Assembly: GCA_947365245.1 (NCBI GenBank)
Contig: CANAWG010000003.1
Coordinates: 124,001-188,000, forward strand
DNA length: 64,000 bases
Source of the DNA: an uncultured Oscillibacter sp.
GTDB taxonomy: Bacteria > Bacillota > Clostridia > Oscillospirales > Oscillospiraceae
Direction: 5' to 3'
Positions 40,561 through 48,231 of the stretch are shown in pieces. The notes beneath the pieces were generated by a model. That model saw only the letters and a list, made by a program, of their open reading frames with translations, was not told where the DNA came from and made no database searches. The translations under genes and the position numbers were made by a program. The number at the start of each line of letters is the position of its first letter. Within the stretch, counting starts at the first letter, position 1.

Positions 40561-43217
40561 TTTGCTTCCTCCTCACCGGCACGCTTGGCCCGCTCCATGG
40601 CGGAGCGCACCGCGCCGGCCCTGGTCTTTTGGTTGTTGCGGCCCAGGGCGGCGGCGATCTGCCCCTGGACCCGCTCCATCTCCTCGTGGAAATTCGAGGC
40701 CGAGAGGCGCAGCGCCCCGTGGCCCAGGATAATCAGCTGCTCCGGCCCGTCGGAGGTGGCCACTTTCACCCGGTGCTTCCGCCCGATCTCGTAGGTGGCC
40801 CGCTCGATGTAGGCGTCCGCCGTCTCCGCCTCCCGGGTGTAGACCACGTGGATGTTGTGGTACTTCTCCACGGACCCCAGGCCCTCTTTCACCTTGTAGG
40901 CGTCAAAGACCACGATCACGCGGCACTTCCGGCAGCCCTGGTAGTTGCAGAGGAGGTCGCACAGCTGCTTCCGGGCGGCGTCCAGGTTGTCCCGGGCGAT
41001 GTCCTTCAGCTCGTCCCAGGCGAAGATGATGTTGTAGCCGTCCACCAGCAGATACTCCGGCCCGCTGTCCCGCTCCGGCACGGTCCGCCGCTCTCCGGTC
41101 TCCGCCGCCGGGGCCCGTTTGGGCTCTTTTGGGGGCAGGAAGTCCCGGCGCTTCACCGGGCCGTAGGTCCGCTCGAAGATGGCCTGGAGCTCCCTGTCCT
41201 GGGCCATGGCGCCGGCGTAGTCCGCCCGCTGCCGGAGGGGCCGGGGCGCCTCCGGGGCCTCCTCCGGCCGCTCCGGCCGCCATCCGCTGCTCAGATGGGC
41301 GTGGGCGGGCACCTCATTCCAGGGCACGGTATAGCCCCCGCCGTGGGCGCAGAAGACGGAGTCCGGCGTGTTCTCCACGTCCCGCTCCGGGTCGTAGCCC
41401 AGGGCCTCGATCACCGCCTCCGCCTCCCCGCAGGGGCGGCAGCCCCCGGGGGTGCAGGAAAGACGTCCCAGCCCCCGGGTGTAGGCCGCCACCTCCCTGG
41501 CATAGTCCCCCAAGGCCGCCACGGGGACGGAGCCGGTGATCACGGCCTCCTCTCCCGCCGTCTCCGGCGGGGCGGTCTCCCCGTTCATCCGCTGGATGTC
41601 GCTGATGGCCCGGCCCGCCTGGGCCGCCGGCAGCTCCAGGCGGAAATCGTACCAGGGCTCCAGCAGCACGCTCTCCGCCTGCATCAGCCCCTGGCGCACC
41701 GCCCGGTAGGTGGCCTGGCGGAAGTCCCCGCCCTCGGTGTGCTTCTCGTGGGCCCGCCCCGTCAGCAGGGTGATCTTCATATCCGTGATGGGGGACCCGG
41801 TGAGGACCCCCAGGTGTTCCTTTTCCGCCAGATGGGTCAAAATCAGCCGCTGCCAGTTGAGATCCAGCACGTCCGTGGGGCAGGCGGCGGCCAGGATCAG
41901 CCCGCTGCCCCGGGGGGCCGGCTCCAGCAGCAGGTGGACCTCGGCGTAGTGCCGCAGGGGCTCAAAGTGGCCGATGCCCACCACCGGCGCGGCAATGGTC
42001 TCCCGGTAGCGGACAGACCCGCTGCCGAAGGAGATCTCCATGCTGAATCGCTCCCGCACCAGGCGCTGGAGGATCTCCAGCTGCACCTGGCCCATCAGCT
42101 GGACGCGGATCTCGTCCCCGCTTGCCGCCACGTGGAGCTGGGGGTCCTCCTCCTCCAGCTGCCGCAGGCGCTCCAGGGCGGTGTGGGGATCCGTGCCGTC
42201 CTCCAGAATCACCTGGTAGGCCAGCACCGGCTCCAGCACCGGCCCCGCCCAGTCCTCCTCAAAGCCAAGACCCTCCCCGGGGCGGGTGCGGCTGAGGCCC
42301 GTCACCGCCGCCACAGTGCCGGCGGGGGCCTCCTCCACCGGGCGGAACTTCGCCCCGGAGTAGATGCGGATCTGGTCCGCTTTCTCCGACCAGACCTGCT
42401 CCTCCGGCGTCCCCGGGCGGCGGTTGGTCAAAAGATCTTTCACCCGCAGCGTCCCGCCGGTGACCTTGAGGTAGGTCAGCCGGGCGCCCTGGCCGTCCCG
42501 GGCGATCTTGAACACCCGAGCGCCGAAGTCCGCCGGGTACTCCGGCACGGGGGCGTACCGCTCCAGCGCCGAGAGAAACTCGTCCACGCCCTCCAGCTTC
42601 AGGGCGGAGCCGAAGAGGCAGGGGAAGAGCTTCCGCTCCCGGATCAGCCGCCGCAGCTCCGCCTCCGGCACCCCGCCGCTCTCCAGATACCGCTCCAGAA
42701 CGGCCTCGTCGCACACGGCGGCCTCCTCCGCCAATTGCTCCGGCGGCAGGGAGAAATCCGTGCAGCCCCCGTCCAGCCGGCGCTTAAGCTCCGCCAGCAG
42801 CGCCGCCCGGTCCGCCCCGTCCAGGTCCATCTTGTTGACAAACACGAACACGGGCACGCCGTACCGCTCCAAAAGCCGCCAGAGGGTCCGGGTGTGGGCC
42901 TGGACGCCGTCGGCGCCGCTGATGACCAAAATGGCGCAGTCCAGCACCCGCAGCACCCGCTCCGCCTCGGCGGAGAAGTCCACATGGCCGGGGGTGTCCA
43001 GCAGGGTGACCTCCAGCGTCTCCAGGGGCAGCACCGCCTGCTTGGAGAAGATGGTGATTCCCCGCTGGCGCTCCATGGCGTCGGTGTCCAAAAAGGCGTC
43101 CCCGTGGTCCACCCGGCCCAGCCGCCGGATGGAGCCGCCCCGGTAGAGCAGGGCCTCGGACAGCGTGGTCTTGCCCGCGTCCACGTGGGCCAAAATGCCC
43201 GCCGTCAGCTTTTTCAT
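40557..43217 (-). CDS. Tet(M)/EF-G-like translational GTPase fused to a C-terminal Rae1/YacP NYN ribonuclease domain
   Basis: 886 residues. Residues 1 to about 645 follow the EF-G/Tet(M) plan: P-loop AHVDAGKT (10-17), RGIT (52-55), DTPGH (74-78), NKMD (128-131), then domains II-V ending in GYDPERDVENTPDSVFCAHGGG (in part). A linker leads to a NYN domain (719 to about 860) that matches B. subtilis Rae1/YacP: LLVDGYNIIFAW with the catalytic-type D726, VIVVFDAYKVK, YTREAETADAYIE and VATSDGPEQ. Rae1 is a ribosome-dependent endonuclease that cuts mRNA in the A site, and Tet(M)-type GTPases act at the same site, so the parts make functional sense together. The next gene overlaps it (ATGA). Confidence 0.85.
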   Translation of the reverse strand: MKKLTAGILAHVDAGKTTLSEALLYRGGSIRRLGRVDHGDAFLDTDAMERQRGITIFSKQAVLPLETLEVTLLDTPGHVDFSAEAERVLRVLDCAILVISGADGVQAHTRTLWRLLERYGVPVFVFVNKMDLDGADRAALLAELKRRLDGGCTDFSLPPEQLAEEAAVCDEAVLERYLESGGVPEAELRRLIRERKLFPCLFGSALKLEGVDEFLSALERYAPVPEYPADFGARVFKIARDGQGARLTYLKVTGGTLRVKDLLTNRRPGTPEEQVWSEKADQIRIYSGAKFRPVEEAPAGTVAAVTGLSRTRPGEGLGFEEDWAGPVLEPVLAYQVILEDGTDPHTALERLRQLEEEDPQLHVAASGDEIRVQLMGQVQLEILQRLVRERFSMEISFGSGSVRYRETIAAPVVGIGHFEPLRHYAEVHLLLEPAPRGSGLILAAACPTDVLDLNWQRLILTHLAEKEHLGVLTGSPITDMKITLLTGRAHEKHTEGGDFRQATYRAVRQGLMQAESVLLEPWYDFRLELPAAQAGRAISDIQRMNGETAPPETAGEEAVITGSVPVAALGDYAREVAAYTRGLGRLSCTPGGCRPCGEAEAVIEALGYDPERDVENTPDSVFCAHGGGYTVPWNEVPAHAHLSSGWRPERPEEAPEAPRPLRQRADYAGAMAQDRELQAIFERTYGPVKRRDFLPPKEPKRAPAAETGERRTVPERDSGPEYLLVDGYNIIFAWDELKDIARDNLDAARKQLCDLLCNYQGCRKCRVIVVFDAYKVKEGLGSVEKYHNIHVVYTREAETADAYIERATYEIGRKHRVKVATSDGPEQLIILGHGALRLSASNFHEEMERVQGQIAAALGRNNQKTRAGAVRSAMERAKRAGEEEAK

Positions 43218-43256
43218 ACAGCCCCTCCTCTCCGGAAAATTCGTAACAATCGATTT

Positions 43257-43285
43257 ATTATACTATTGTTTCCCCTGGGGCGCAA
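43257..43285 (-). promoter_or_regulatory. Candidate promoter of the GTPase-NYN gene
   Basis: TTGCGC (43280-43285) and a perfect TATAAT (43257-43262) on the minus strand, 17 bases apart, about 40 bases before the start. The -35 is weak. Confidence 0.5.
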
Positions 43286-43400
43286 GCGGAAAAGCAAAGC
43301 GGGGAAAACGCCTTGAATTTCTGTCAATTCCACAGTGGAAACGGGGCGGAATCTGTGGTATGGTTTGTTCCGTAAAAACTGGGAAGCGAGGTCTTTCTCC

Positions 43401-44192
43401 ATGGTCAAACTGATCGCCAGCGATATTGACGGCACGCTGCTGCGGTACGGGCAGACCGCCCTGCCCCCGGCTCTGTTCGATTTGATCCGCCGTTTGCGGT
43501 CCGCCGGGGTGCTGTTCTGCCCCGCCTCCGGGCGGCAGTACCACTCCCTGCGGCAGCTGTTCGCCCCGGTGGCGGACGAGGTGTGCTTTCTCTGCGAGAA
43601 CGGCGCCGTGGTCTTCGGCCCCGGCGCCGAGGAGACGGCCTCCGTCCTCTCCAAGACCCCCATGCCCCGGCGGGAGGCATTGGCCCTGACACGGGACATC
43701 CAGGCCCTGCCGTCCGCCTGCGCCCTGGTCTCCGGTCAAAATATCTCCTATCTTCCCCGGTGGCCGGAGGCGCTGGTGCAGGACTTTTGCTACTGGACCG
43801 GCAACCTGGTGCGGCCGCTGGACCGCGCGGAGGAGATCCCGGAGGACATTCTCAAGGTCTCCGCCCGCTGCCCCGACCCCGCCGCCGCGGCGGCGGAGCT
43901 GGGACAGCGGTGGGGGGAGCGGTTCCAGATGGCGGAGGCCGGCCCCATCTGGCTGGACTTCACCCTCTCGGACAAGGGCACGGGCCTCCGGGGACTGTGC
44001 CGGTCCCTGGGAGTGGACATGGCGGAGGTGATGGCCTTCGGCGACAACTGGAACGATGTGCCCATGCTGGAGTCCGCCGGGGAGCCCTGGCTGATGGCCT
44101 CCGCCGCTCCGGCCCTCCGGGAGCGGTTCCCCCGCCAGTGCGGCGACGTTCTGTCGGTGCTGGAGTCCCTCCTGGGGGAGCTGGGCGCGTGA
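43401..44192 (+). CDS. HAD-superfamily phosphatase, Cof type
   Basis: 263 residues of the HAD IIB (Cof) group, which removes phosphate from small metabolites such as sugar phosphates. The catalytic pair is D8/D10 in IASDIDGTLL; the cap domain spans about 85-180, and the final motif is FGDNWNDVPMLE with K in LSDKGTGLRGL before it. ATG 43401 follows GCGAGG by nine bases; frame to 43335 has no better start. It is divergent from the GTPase-NYN gene and followed by a GC-rich hairpin. The substrate cannot be predicted. Confidence 0.85.
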   Translation: MVKLIASDIDGTLLRYGQTALPPALFDLIRRLRSAGVLFCPASGRQYHSLRQLFAPVADEVCFLCENGAVVFGPGAEETASVLSKTPMPRREALALTRDIQALPSACALVSGQNISYLPRWPEALVQDFCYWTGNLVRPLDRAEEIPEDILKVSARCPDPAAAAAELGQRWGERFQMAEAGPIWLDFTLSDKGTGLRGLCRSLGVDMAEVMAFGDNWNDVPMLESAGEPWLMASAAPALRERFPRQCGDVLSVLESLLGELGA

Positions 44193-44197
44193 GAAAA

Positions 44198-44233
44198 AAC
44201 GCCGTCCCCTGGGAAAATCCGGGGGACGGCGTT
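44198..44233 (+). terminator. Hairpin after the HAD gene, probable terminator
   Basis: 12-bp stem AACGCCGTCCCC with GGGGACGGCGTT and a 12-base loop, six bases after the stop. Only a short T-poor tail follows, so it may be a weak terminator. Confidence 0.55.
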
Positions 44234-44260
44234 GTAAAATTCGGAAATTTGTGGTATCAT
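44232..44260 (+). promoter_or_regulatory. Promoter of the acyl-ACP thioesterase gene
   Basis: TTGTAA (44232-44237) and TATCAT (44255-44260), 17 bases apart, about 39 bases before GTG 44299. It overlaps the end of the preceding hairpin. Confidence 0.65.
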
Positions 44261-44298
44261 TCTCGTTGAATCAATTGAGAAAAGGAAGTTGACCAAAC

Positions 44299-45048
44299 GT
44301 GGATACCTTTCAGACCAGACTGATGGAAAACGGCTATTTCCGTCAGGAGGAGCTGACCTTTGCCGACTGCGACCGGAACAAAAACGCCCGCGTCTCCGCT
44401 TTGCTCCGCAAGGCGGCCAACTACGCCGGCTACGACTACGACGCCCGGGGGCTGACCCACGGGAAGCTGCTGGAGATGCGCCAGGCGTTTCTCCTCTCCC
44501 GTCTGGCGCTGCGGATTCACCGCTGCCCCCGGGCCGGGGAGGTGCTGGACATCACCACCATGGAGGACGGCGTCAAGGGCGCCCACATGCAGCGGGTGTA
44601 CGAGATGCTGGACCAGGCGGGGCGGATGTGCGTCTCCGCCCGCAGCGACTGGATTTTGGTGGACCCGGTGACCCGGAAGATTCTGCGCCCCGGCTCTTTC
44701 ACCGCCAAGCCCCTGCTGCCCTGTGATAAGGAGATTGACTGCCCGCCCACCCGGAAGATCGTCCTGCCCCGGGAGGGGGCGGAGGAGCTGGGCGTCCGGA
44801 CCATCCGCTGGTCCGATCTGGACGGCAACGGCCACGTGTACAGCGCCAACTACGGCGACATCGTGTGGGACTGCCTGCCGGCGGACCTCCAGGAGCGGGT
44901 GCCCCGGGAGTTCTATATCAACTACAGCAAAGAGGCCACCCTGGGGGAGGAGCTGCGCCTCCTGGGATCCCGGGAGGGGGAGACCTGCTGTTATGTGGAG
45001 GGTCTGGGCCCCGACGGCCCCTGCTTCACGGCGCTGTGCGTATTTTGA
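44299..45048 (+). CDS. Acyl-ACP thioesterase (FatA/FatB family)
   Basis: 249-residue double hot-dog enzyme that releases fatty acids from acyl carrier protein and so sets chain length or free-acid pools. The first hot-dog has FADCDRNKNARVSALLRKAANYA; the second has the catalytic-type WSDLDGNGHVYSANYGDIVWD, where the D-x-N-x-H set matches plant and bacterial FatA, followed by FYINYSKEATLGEEL. The start is GTG 44299 with AAAGGAAG about nine bases upstream. It is a single gene between its own promoter and a terminator. Confidence 0.9.
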   Translation: MDTFQTRLMENGYFRQEELTFADCDRNKNARVSALLRKAANYAGYDYDARGLTHGKLLEMRQAFLLSRLALRIHRCPRAGEVLDITTMEDGVKGAHMQRVYEMLDQAGRMCVSARSDWILVDPVTRKILRPGSFTAKPLLPCDKEIDCPPTRKIVLPREGAEELGVRTIRWSDLDGNGHVYSANYGDIVWDCLPADLQERVPREFYINYSKEATLGEELRLLGSREGETCCYVEGLGPDGPCFTALCVF

Positions 45049-45062
45049 GGTGTGTACACAAG

Positions 45063-45093
45063 ACAGGCGGCCCGGTTTTGCCGGGCCGCCTGT
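45063..45093. terminator. Bidirectional terminator between the thioesterase and metallo-hydrolase genes
   Basis: 13-bp perfect stem ACAGGCGGCCCGG with CCGGGCCGCCTGT, loop TTTTG, between convergent genes. Confidence 0.75.
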
Positions 45094-45094
45094 T

Positions 45095-45703
45095 CTATGC
45101 GAATTTGGGCACCCACACGCCGGCCGACGGCAGGGGCAGCTCCAGGGAGGGCCCCTCCAGGCGGTGGACCTGCTCCGGGGCCCACAGGGCCAGGAAGTCC
45201 TCCACCGGGGCGACGTTTGGCAGACCGTATGGATCGTGACGATAGTGCATGGGGACGACCCACTTCGGCCCCAGGGCCTCACAGACCCGCTTCGCCCCGG
45301 CGGCGTCCACGGTGTACACGCCGCCCACGGGGATCATCACCAGGTCCACGGGGCCGATGGCCGCGATTTGCTCCGGCGAGAGCTGGTGGCCCAGGTCTCC
45401 CAGGTGGGCGGCGGACAGCCCCCCGGCGGTGAGAATGCGGACGGTGTTCTCCCCCCGCAGCGCGCCGCCGCGGTCGTCGTGGAACACCGGAATCTCCCGC
45501 ACGGCAAAGGGACTCTCCCGGGGAGGCAGCGGCTCCACCAGGTCCACGGCGCTGTGGTCAAAGTGCTGGTGGCTGCAAAAGACCCGGTGGGCGGCGGACC
45601 GCAGGGGCGGGTAGCCCTCCACGCCGGTGTAGGGATCCAGTAAAATCACGCAGCCATCCTGCTCCAGGGAGAAACAGGCGTGGCCCAGCCAGGTGAGTTT
45701 CAT
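45095..45703 (-). CDS. MBL-fold metallo-hydrolase
   Basis: 202 residues of the metallo-beta-lactamase fold, close to the UlaG/UPF0173 group. It begins MKLTWLGHACFSLE and has the metal motif CSHQHFDHS, a later AAHLGDLGH and VVPMHYRHD with the last ligand. Such proteins hydrolyse phosphodiester or lactone substrates, but the reaction here is unknown. ATG 45703 has AGGAGGA upstream. It lies after trpB2 in the same direction with an 80-base gap that holds a large hairpin. Confidence 0.85.
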   Translation of the reverse strand: MKLTWLGHACFSLEQDGCVILLDPYTGVEGYPPLRSAAHRVFCSHQHFDHSAVDLVEPLPPRESPFAVREIPVFHDDRGGALRGENTVRILTAGGLSAAHLGDLGHQLSPEQIAAIGPVDLVMIPVGGVYTVDAAGAKRVCEALGPKWVVPMHYRHDPYGLPNVAPVEDFLALWAPEQVHRLEGPSLELPLPSAGVWVPKFA

Positions 45704-45745
45704 GGCAGGTCCTCCTCTGTCGATTTGGGGATGCCGCGCGGGCCT

Positions 45746-45778
45746 GCGCCTCCCCCCTGCGGGGCAGGGGGGAGGCGC
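45746..45778. repeat. GC-rich perfect hairpin after trpB2
   Basis: 15-bp arms GCGCCTCCCCCCTGC and GCAGGGGGGAGGCGC with loop GGG, seven bases from the trpB2 stop. Without a T-run it may stabilise a 3' end or weakly terminate. Confidence 0.7.
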
Positions 45779-45784
45779 GGGGCG

Positions 45785-47164
45785 TCAGTTTACCTTGGGG
45801 AGCTTGTCGAAGCTCCGCTGGAGCTCCTCGTCGGAGGGGATGTAGTCCGTCATCTGGCCGTTGTGGAACTTCTCATAGGCCACCATGTCGAAGTAGCCGG
45901 TGCCCGTCAGGCCGAAGACGATGGTCTTGGCCTCGCCGGTCTCCCTGCACTTCAGGGCTTCGTCCATGGCGACGCGGATGGCGTGGCTGGACTCCGGGGC
46001 GGGGAGGATGCCCTCCACCCGGGCGAACTGCTCCGCCGCCTCAAAGACCTTGGTCTGCTCCACGGAGACCGCCTCCATGTATCCGTCGTGGTACAGCTGG
46101 CTCAATACGGGGCTCATGCCGTGGTACCGGAGGCCCCCGGCGTGGTTGGCGGAGGGGATAAAGCCGCTGCCCAGGGTGTACATCTTGGCCAAGGGGCACA
46201 CCATGCCGGTGTCGCAGAAGTCGTAGGCGAAGCGGCCCCGGGTGAAGCTGGGGCAGGAGGCGGGCTCCACGGCGATGATCCGGTAGTCCCGCTCGCCCCG
46301 GAGCTTCTCACCCATGAAGGGGGAGATCAGGCCGCCCAGGTTGCTGCCGCCGCCGGCGCAGCCGATGATGACGTCGGGCACGATGCCATACTTATCCAGC
46401 GCCGCCTTGGTCTCCATGCCGATGATGGACTGATGCAGCAGCACCTGGTTTAAGACGCTGCCCAGCACGTAGCGATAGCCGGGGGTGGAGGTGGCCGCCT
46501 CCACGGCCTCGCTGATGGCGCAGCCCAGGGAGCCGGTGGTGCCGGGGTGCTCCTCCAGAATCTTCCGGCCCACGGCGGTCTCCGTGGAGGGGGAGGGGGT
46601 GACGGAGGCGCCGTAGGTCCGCATGACCTCCCGGCGGAAAGGCTTCTGCTCGTAGCTGACCTTTACCATGTAGACCTTGCAGTCCAGTCCCAGGTAGGCG
46701 CAGGCCATGGCCAGGGCCGTGCCCCACTGGCCGGCGCCGGTCTCGGTGGTGACGCCCTTGAGGCCCTGGTTCTTGGCGTAGTAGGCCTGGGCGATGGCGG
46801 AGTTGAGCTTGTGGGAGCCGGAGGTGTTGGTGCCCTCGAACTTGTAGTAGATCTTGGCCGGGGTCTGGAGCTTCTCCTCCAGGCAGTAGGCCCGCACCAG
46901 GGGGGAGGGGCGGTACATCTTGTAGAAGTCCCGGATCTCCGTGGGGATGGGGATGTCCCGGGTGTCGTCGTCCAGCTCCTGGCGGATCAGCTCGTCGCAG
47001 AACACGCCCCGCAGGTCGTCGAAGGTCATGGGGGCTCCGGTGGCGGGGTTCAGCAGGGGAGCGGGCTTCACTTTCATGTCCGCCCGGACGTTGTACCAGG
47101 TCTGGGGCATCTCGTCCTCGGAGAGATAGATCTTGTAGGGGATCTTGGTTTCGGTCTTCATCAT
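45785..47164 (-). CDS. trpB: Tryptophan synthase beta subunit, TrpB2 type
   Basis: 459-residue PLP enzyme that makes tryptophan from indole and serine. The long N-terminus (PYKIYLSEDEMPQTWYNVRADM) and overall length mark the TrpB2 subgroup, which acts without the TrpA subunit. The PLP lysine lies in TNTSGSHKLNSAIAQ; the phosphate loop is GCAGGGSNLGG. Of two adjacent ATGs, 47164 and 47161, both lie within five to eight bases of AGGAG; the choice changes one residue. No other trp gene is adjacent. The leader is a tryptophan T-box, so it probably salvages indole when charged tRNA-Trp is scarce. Confidence 0.93.
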   Translation of the reverse strand: MMKTETKIPYKIYLSEDEMPQTWYNVRADMKVKPAPLLNPATGAPMTFDDLRGVFCDELIRQELDDDTRDIPIPTEIRDFYKMYRPSPLVRAYCLEEKLQTPAKIYYKFEGTNTSGSHKLNSAIAQAYYAKNQGLKGVTTETGAGQWGTALAMACAYLGLDCKVYMVKVSYEQKPFRREVMRTYGASVTPSPSTETAVGRKILEEHPGTTGSLGCAISEAVEAATSTPGYRYVLGSVLNQVLLHQSIIGMETKAALDKYGIVPDVIIGCAGGGSNLGGLISPFMGEKLRGERDYRIIAVEPASCPSFTRGRFAYDFCDTGMVCPLAKMYTLGSGFIPSANHAGGLRYHGMSPVLSQLYHDGYMEAVSVEQTKVFEAAEQFARVEGILPAPESSHAIRVAMDEALKCRETGEAKTIVFGLTGTGYFDMVAYEKFHNGQMTDYIPSDEELQRSFDKLPKVN

Positions 47165-47189
47165 GATGACTCCTTTCAATCGACCGGTC

Positions 47190-47516
47190 CTTTCTGCGGA
47201 GATGCGTCAAAAAAAGACCTTCATCCCAACGAAAAGGACCTGCAACAGGTTCCTTTGGGACAAAAGTCTTGAAAACTTCTGCGGTGCCACCCAAATTGGC
47301 GATACAATCGCCCGCTCGGCGGTATGCAAACACATACCTTTCCTTGGTAACGGGGGAAAAGCCCGTCGGCGCCTAATTGGAGCTCCCGCCCCGTTCGGCC
47401 CGCCCTCAGCAGTCCATTCACCGGAGTTGTTCCTGCCGCCCTTGCACTGCCGGCGGCTCGCTGGGAGAAACGCGCTCTGGGTACTTCTCTGCCTCATCGG
47501 TTTTTGCTTTGAACTT
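47190..47516 (-). promoter_or_regulatory. Tryptophan T-box riboswitch leader
   Basis: The minus-strand leader holds the conserved T-box GGGTGGCACCGC (47281-47292) followed by a terminator before the trpB ribosome site. In the stem I region a TGG triplet occurs in GGTGAATGGACTG (about 47415-47427), the position and context expected for a Trp specifier, followed by GGGCGGGCCGAAC. Uncharged tRNA-Trp should favour antitermination. Confidence 0.88.
47209..47270 (-). terminator. T-box-controlled terminator before trpB2
   Basis: On the minus strand AAGACTTTTGTCCCAA pairs with TTGGGATGAAGGTCTT, with an inner hairpin AACCTGTTGCAGGT, and a T-run follows. It competes with the antiterminator that includes the T-box. 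Confidence 0.8.
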
Positions 47517-47522
47517 GGGGAC

Positions 47523-47551
47523 AGTATAAACCCGGGGACGGCGGTTGTCAA
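47523..47551 (-). promoter_or_regulatory. trpB2 promoter
   Basis: TTGACA (47546-47551) and TATACT (47523-47528), 17 bases apart on the minus strand, directly before the T-box leader. Confidence 0.88.
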
Positions 47552-47743
47552 TCCCCCGCCGTCATTTTTTTTCAGATGTGATAAAATTTGCGGGGGAGAC
47601 GGGCCCCGATTTTATCACTCCTGTGAAAAAACGGCCCATCCGGGGCAGGGCCGTCCCGAATCCGGCGGATACCCCGCAGCGCCCTGCCAGATTTTCCCAC
47701 ACCGGAATTGTTACCGAATTGAAATGGTTTTCTCCTTTGGGTA

Positions 47744-47752
47744 TGCTATAAT
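47744..47752 (+). promoter_or_regulatory. Extended -10 promoter of the nfeD-SPFH operon
   Basis: TGCTATAAT fits the extended -10 form TGnTATAAT, 32 bases before ATG 47785. The -35 region (TGGTTT-like, 16 bases upstream) is weak, as is usual for this promoter type. Confidence 0.7.
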
Positions 47753-47784
47753 AGAATCATTCAATACGGGAGGAGGCTGTTTCT

Positions 47785-48231
47785 ATGATGTGGCTGTGGT
47801 TGTGTGCCGCCGTCCTCTTCGGTGTGGCGGAGGCCGCTACGTCGGGGCTGATCTGCGTCTGGTTCGCGGTGGGCGCCGTGGGGGCGTTTTTCGCTGCGCT
47901 GGCCCATTTGAGCCTGACGGTTCAGCTGGTGATTTTCGCGGTGGTCTCCGCCGCGGCGCTGGCGGTGACGAGGCCGCTGGTGCAGCGGTTCGGGCGGGAA
48001 AAACCCGTTCCCACCAATGCGGACCGTGTTCTCGGCAGGACCGCCGGCGTGACGGAGGACATCGACAACGACGCCGCCACCGGCGCGGTATACGTAGACG
48101 GCAAGATTTGGACCGCCCGCAGTGCCGGCGGAGAGGTGATCCCCGCCGGGAGCCGGGTGGAGATCCAGCGAATGGAGGGCGTAAAGCTCTTTGTAAAAAA
48201 ACTTACGGAAAAAGCGGAGGTAGTGTCATGA
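47785..48231 (+). CDS. NfeD-like membrane protein
   Basis: 148 residues: two to three membrane helices (about 1-65) and a C-terminal OB-fold (about 80-140, VLGRTAGVTEDIDNDAATGAVYVDGKIW in part, then AGSRVEIQRMEGVKLFVKK). NfeD proteins pair with SPFH/stomatin proteins in membrane microdomains, and the next gene encodes exactly that partner, overlapping by four bases (ATGA). GGGAGGAGG precedes the start (ATG 47785; a second in-frame ATG follows directly). The pair is probably involved in membrane-quality or surface-stress functions, as in other Gram-positive bacteria. Confidence 0.9.
   Translation: MMWLWLCAAVLFGVAEAATSGLICVWFAVGAVGAFFAALAHLSLTVQLVIFAVVSAAALAVTRPLVQRFGREKPVPTNADRVLGRTAGVTEDIDNDAATGAVYVDGKIWTARSAGGEVIPAGSRVEIQRMEGVKLFVKKLTEKAEVVS

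Larger units (their letters stand above)
47180..47784. other. Divergent regulatory region between trpB2 and nfeD
   Basis: 605 bases: the T-box leader and its terminator (47190-47516), the leftward promoter (47523-47551), about 170 bases with no supported feature apart from a GC-rich inverted pair near the promoter, and the rightward nfeD promoter (about 47744-47752). Confidence 0.7.

Noticed and set aside
40557..43217. Calling this gene a tetracycline-resistance determinant
   Set aside because: The Tet(M)-like GTPase part alone does not show resistance; the C-terminal nuclease domain and the chromosomal housekeeping setting argue for another role.
40629..43316. An 895-codon plus-strand frame over the GTPase-NYN gene
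   Set aside because: Antisense shadow; the minus-strand protein has all GTPase motifs.
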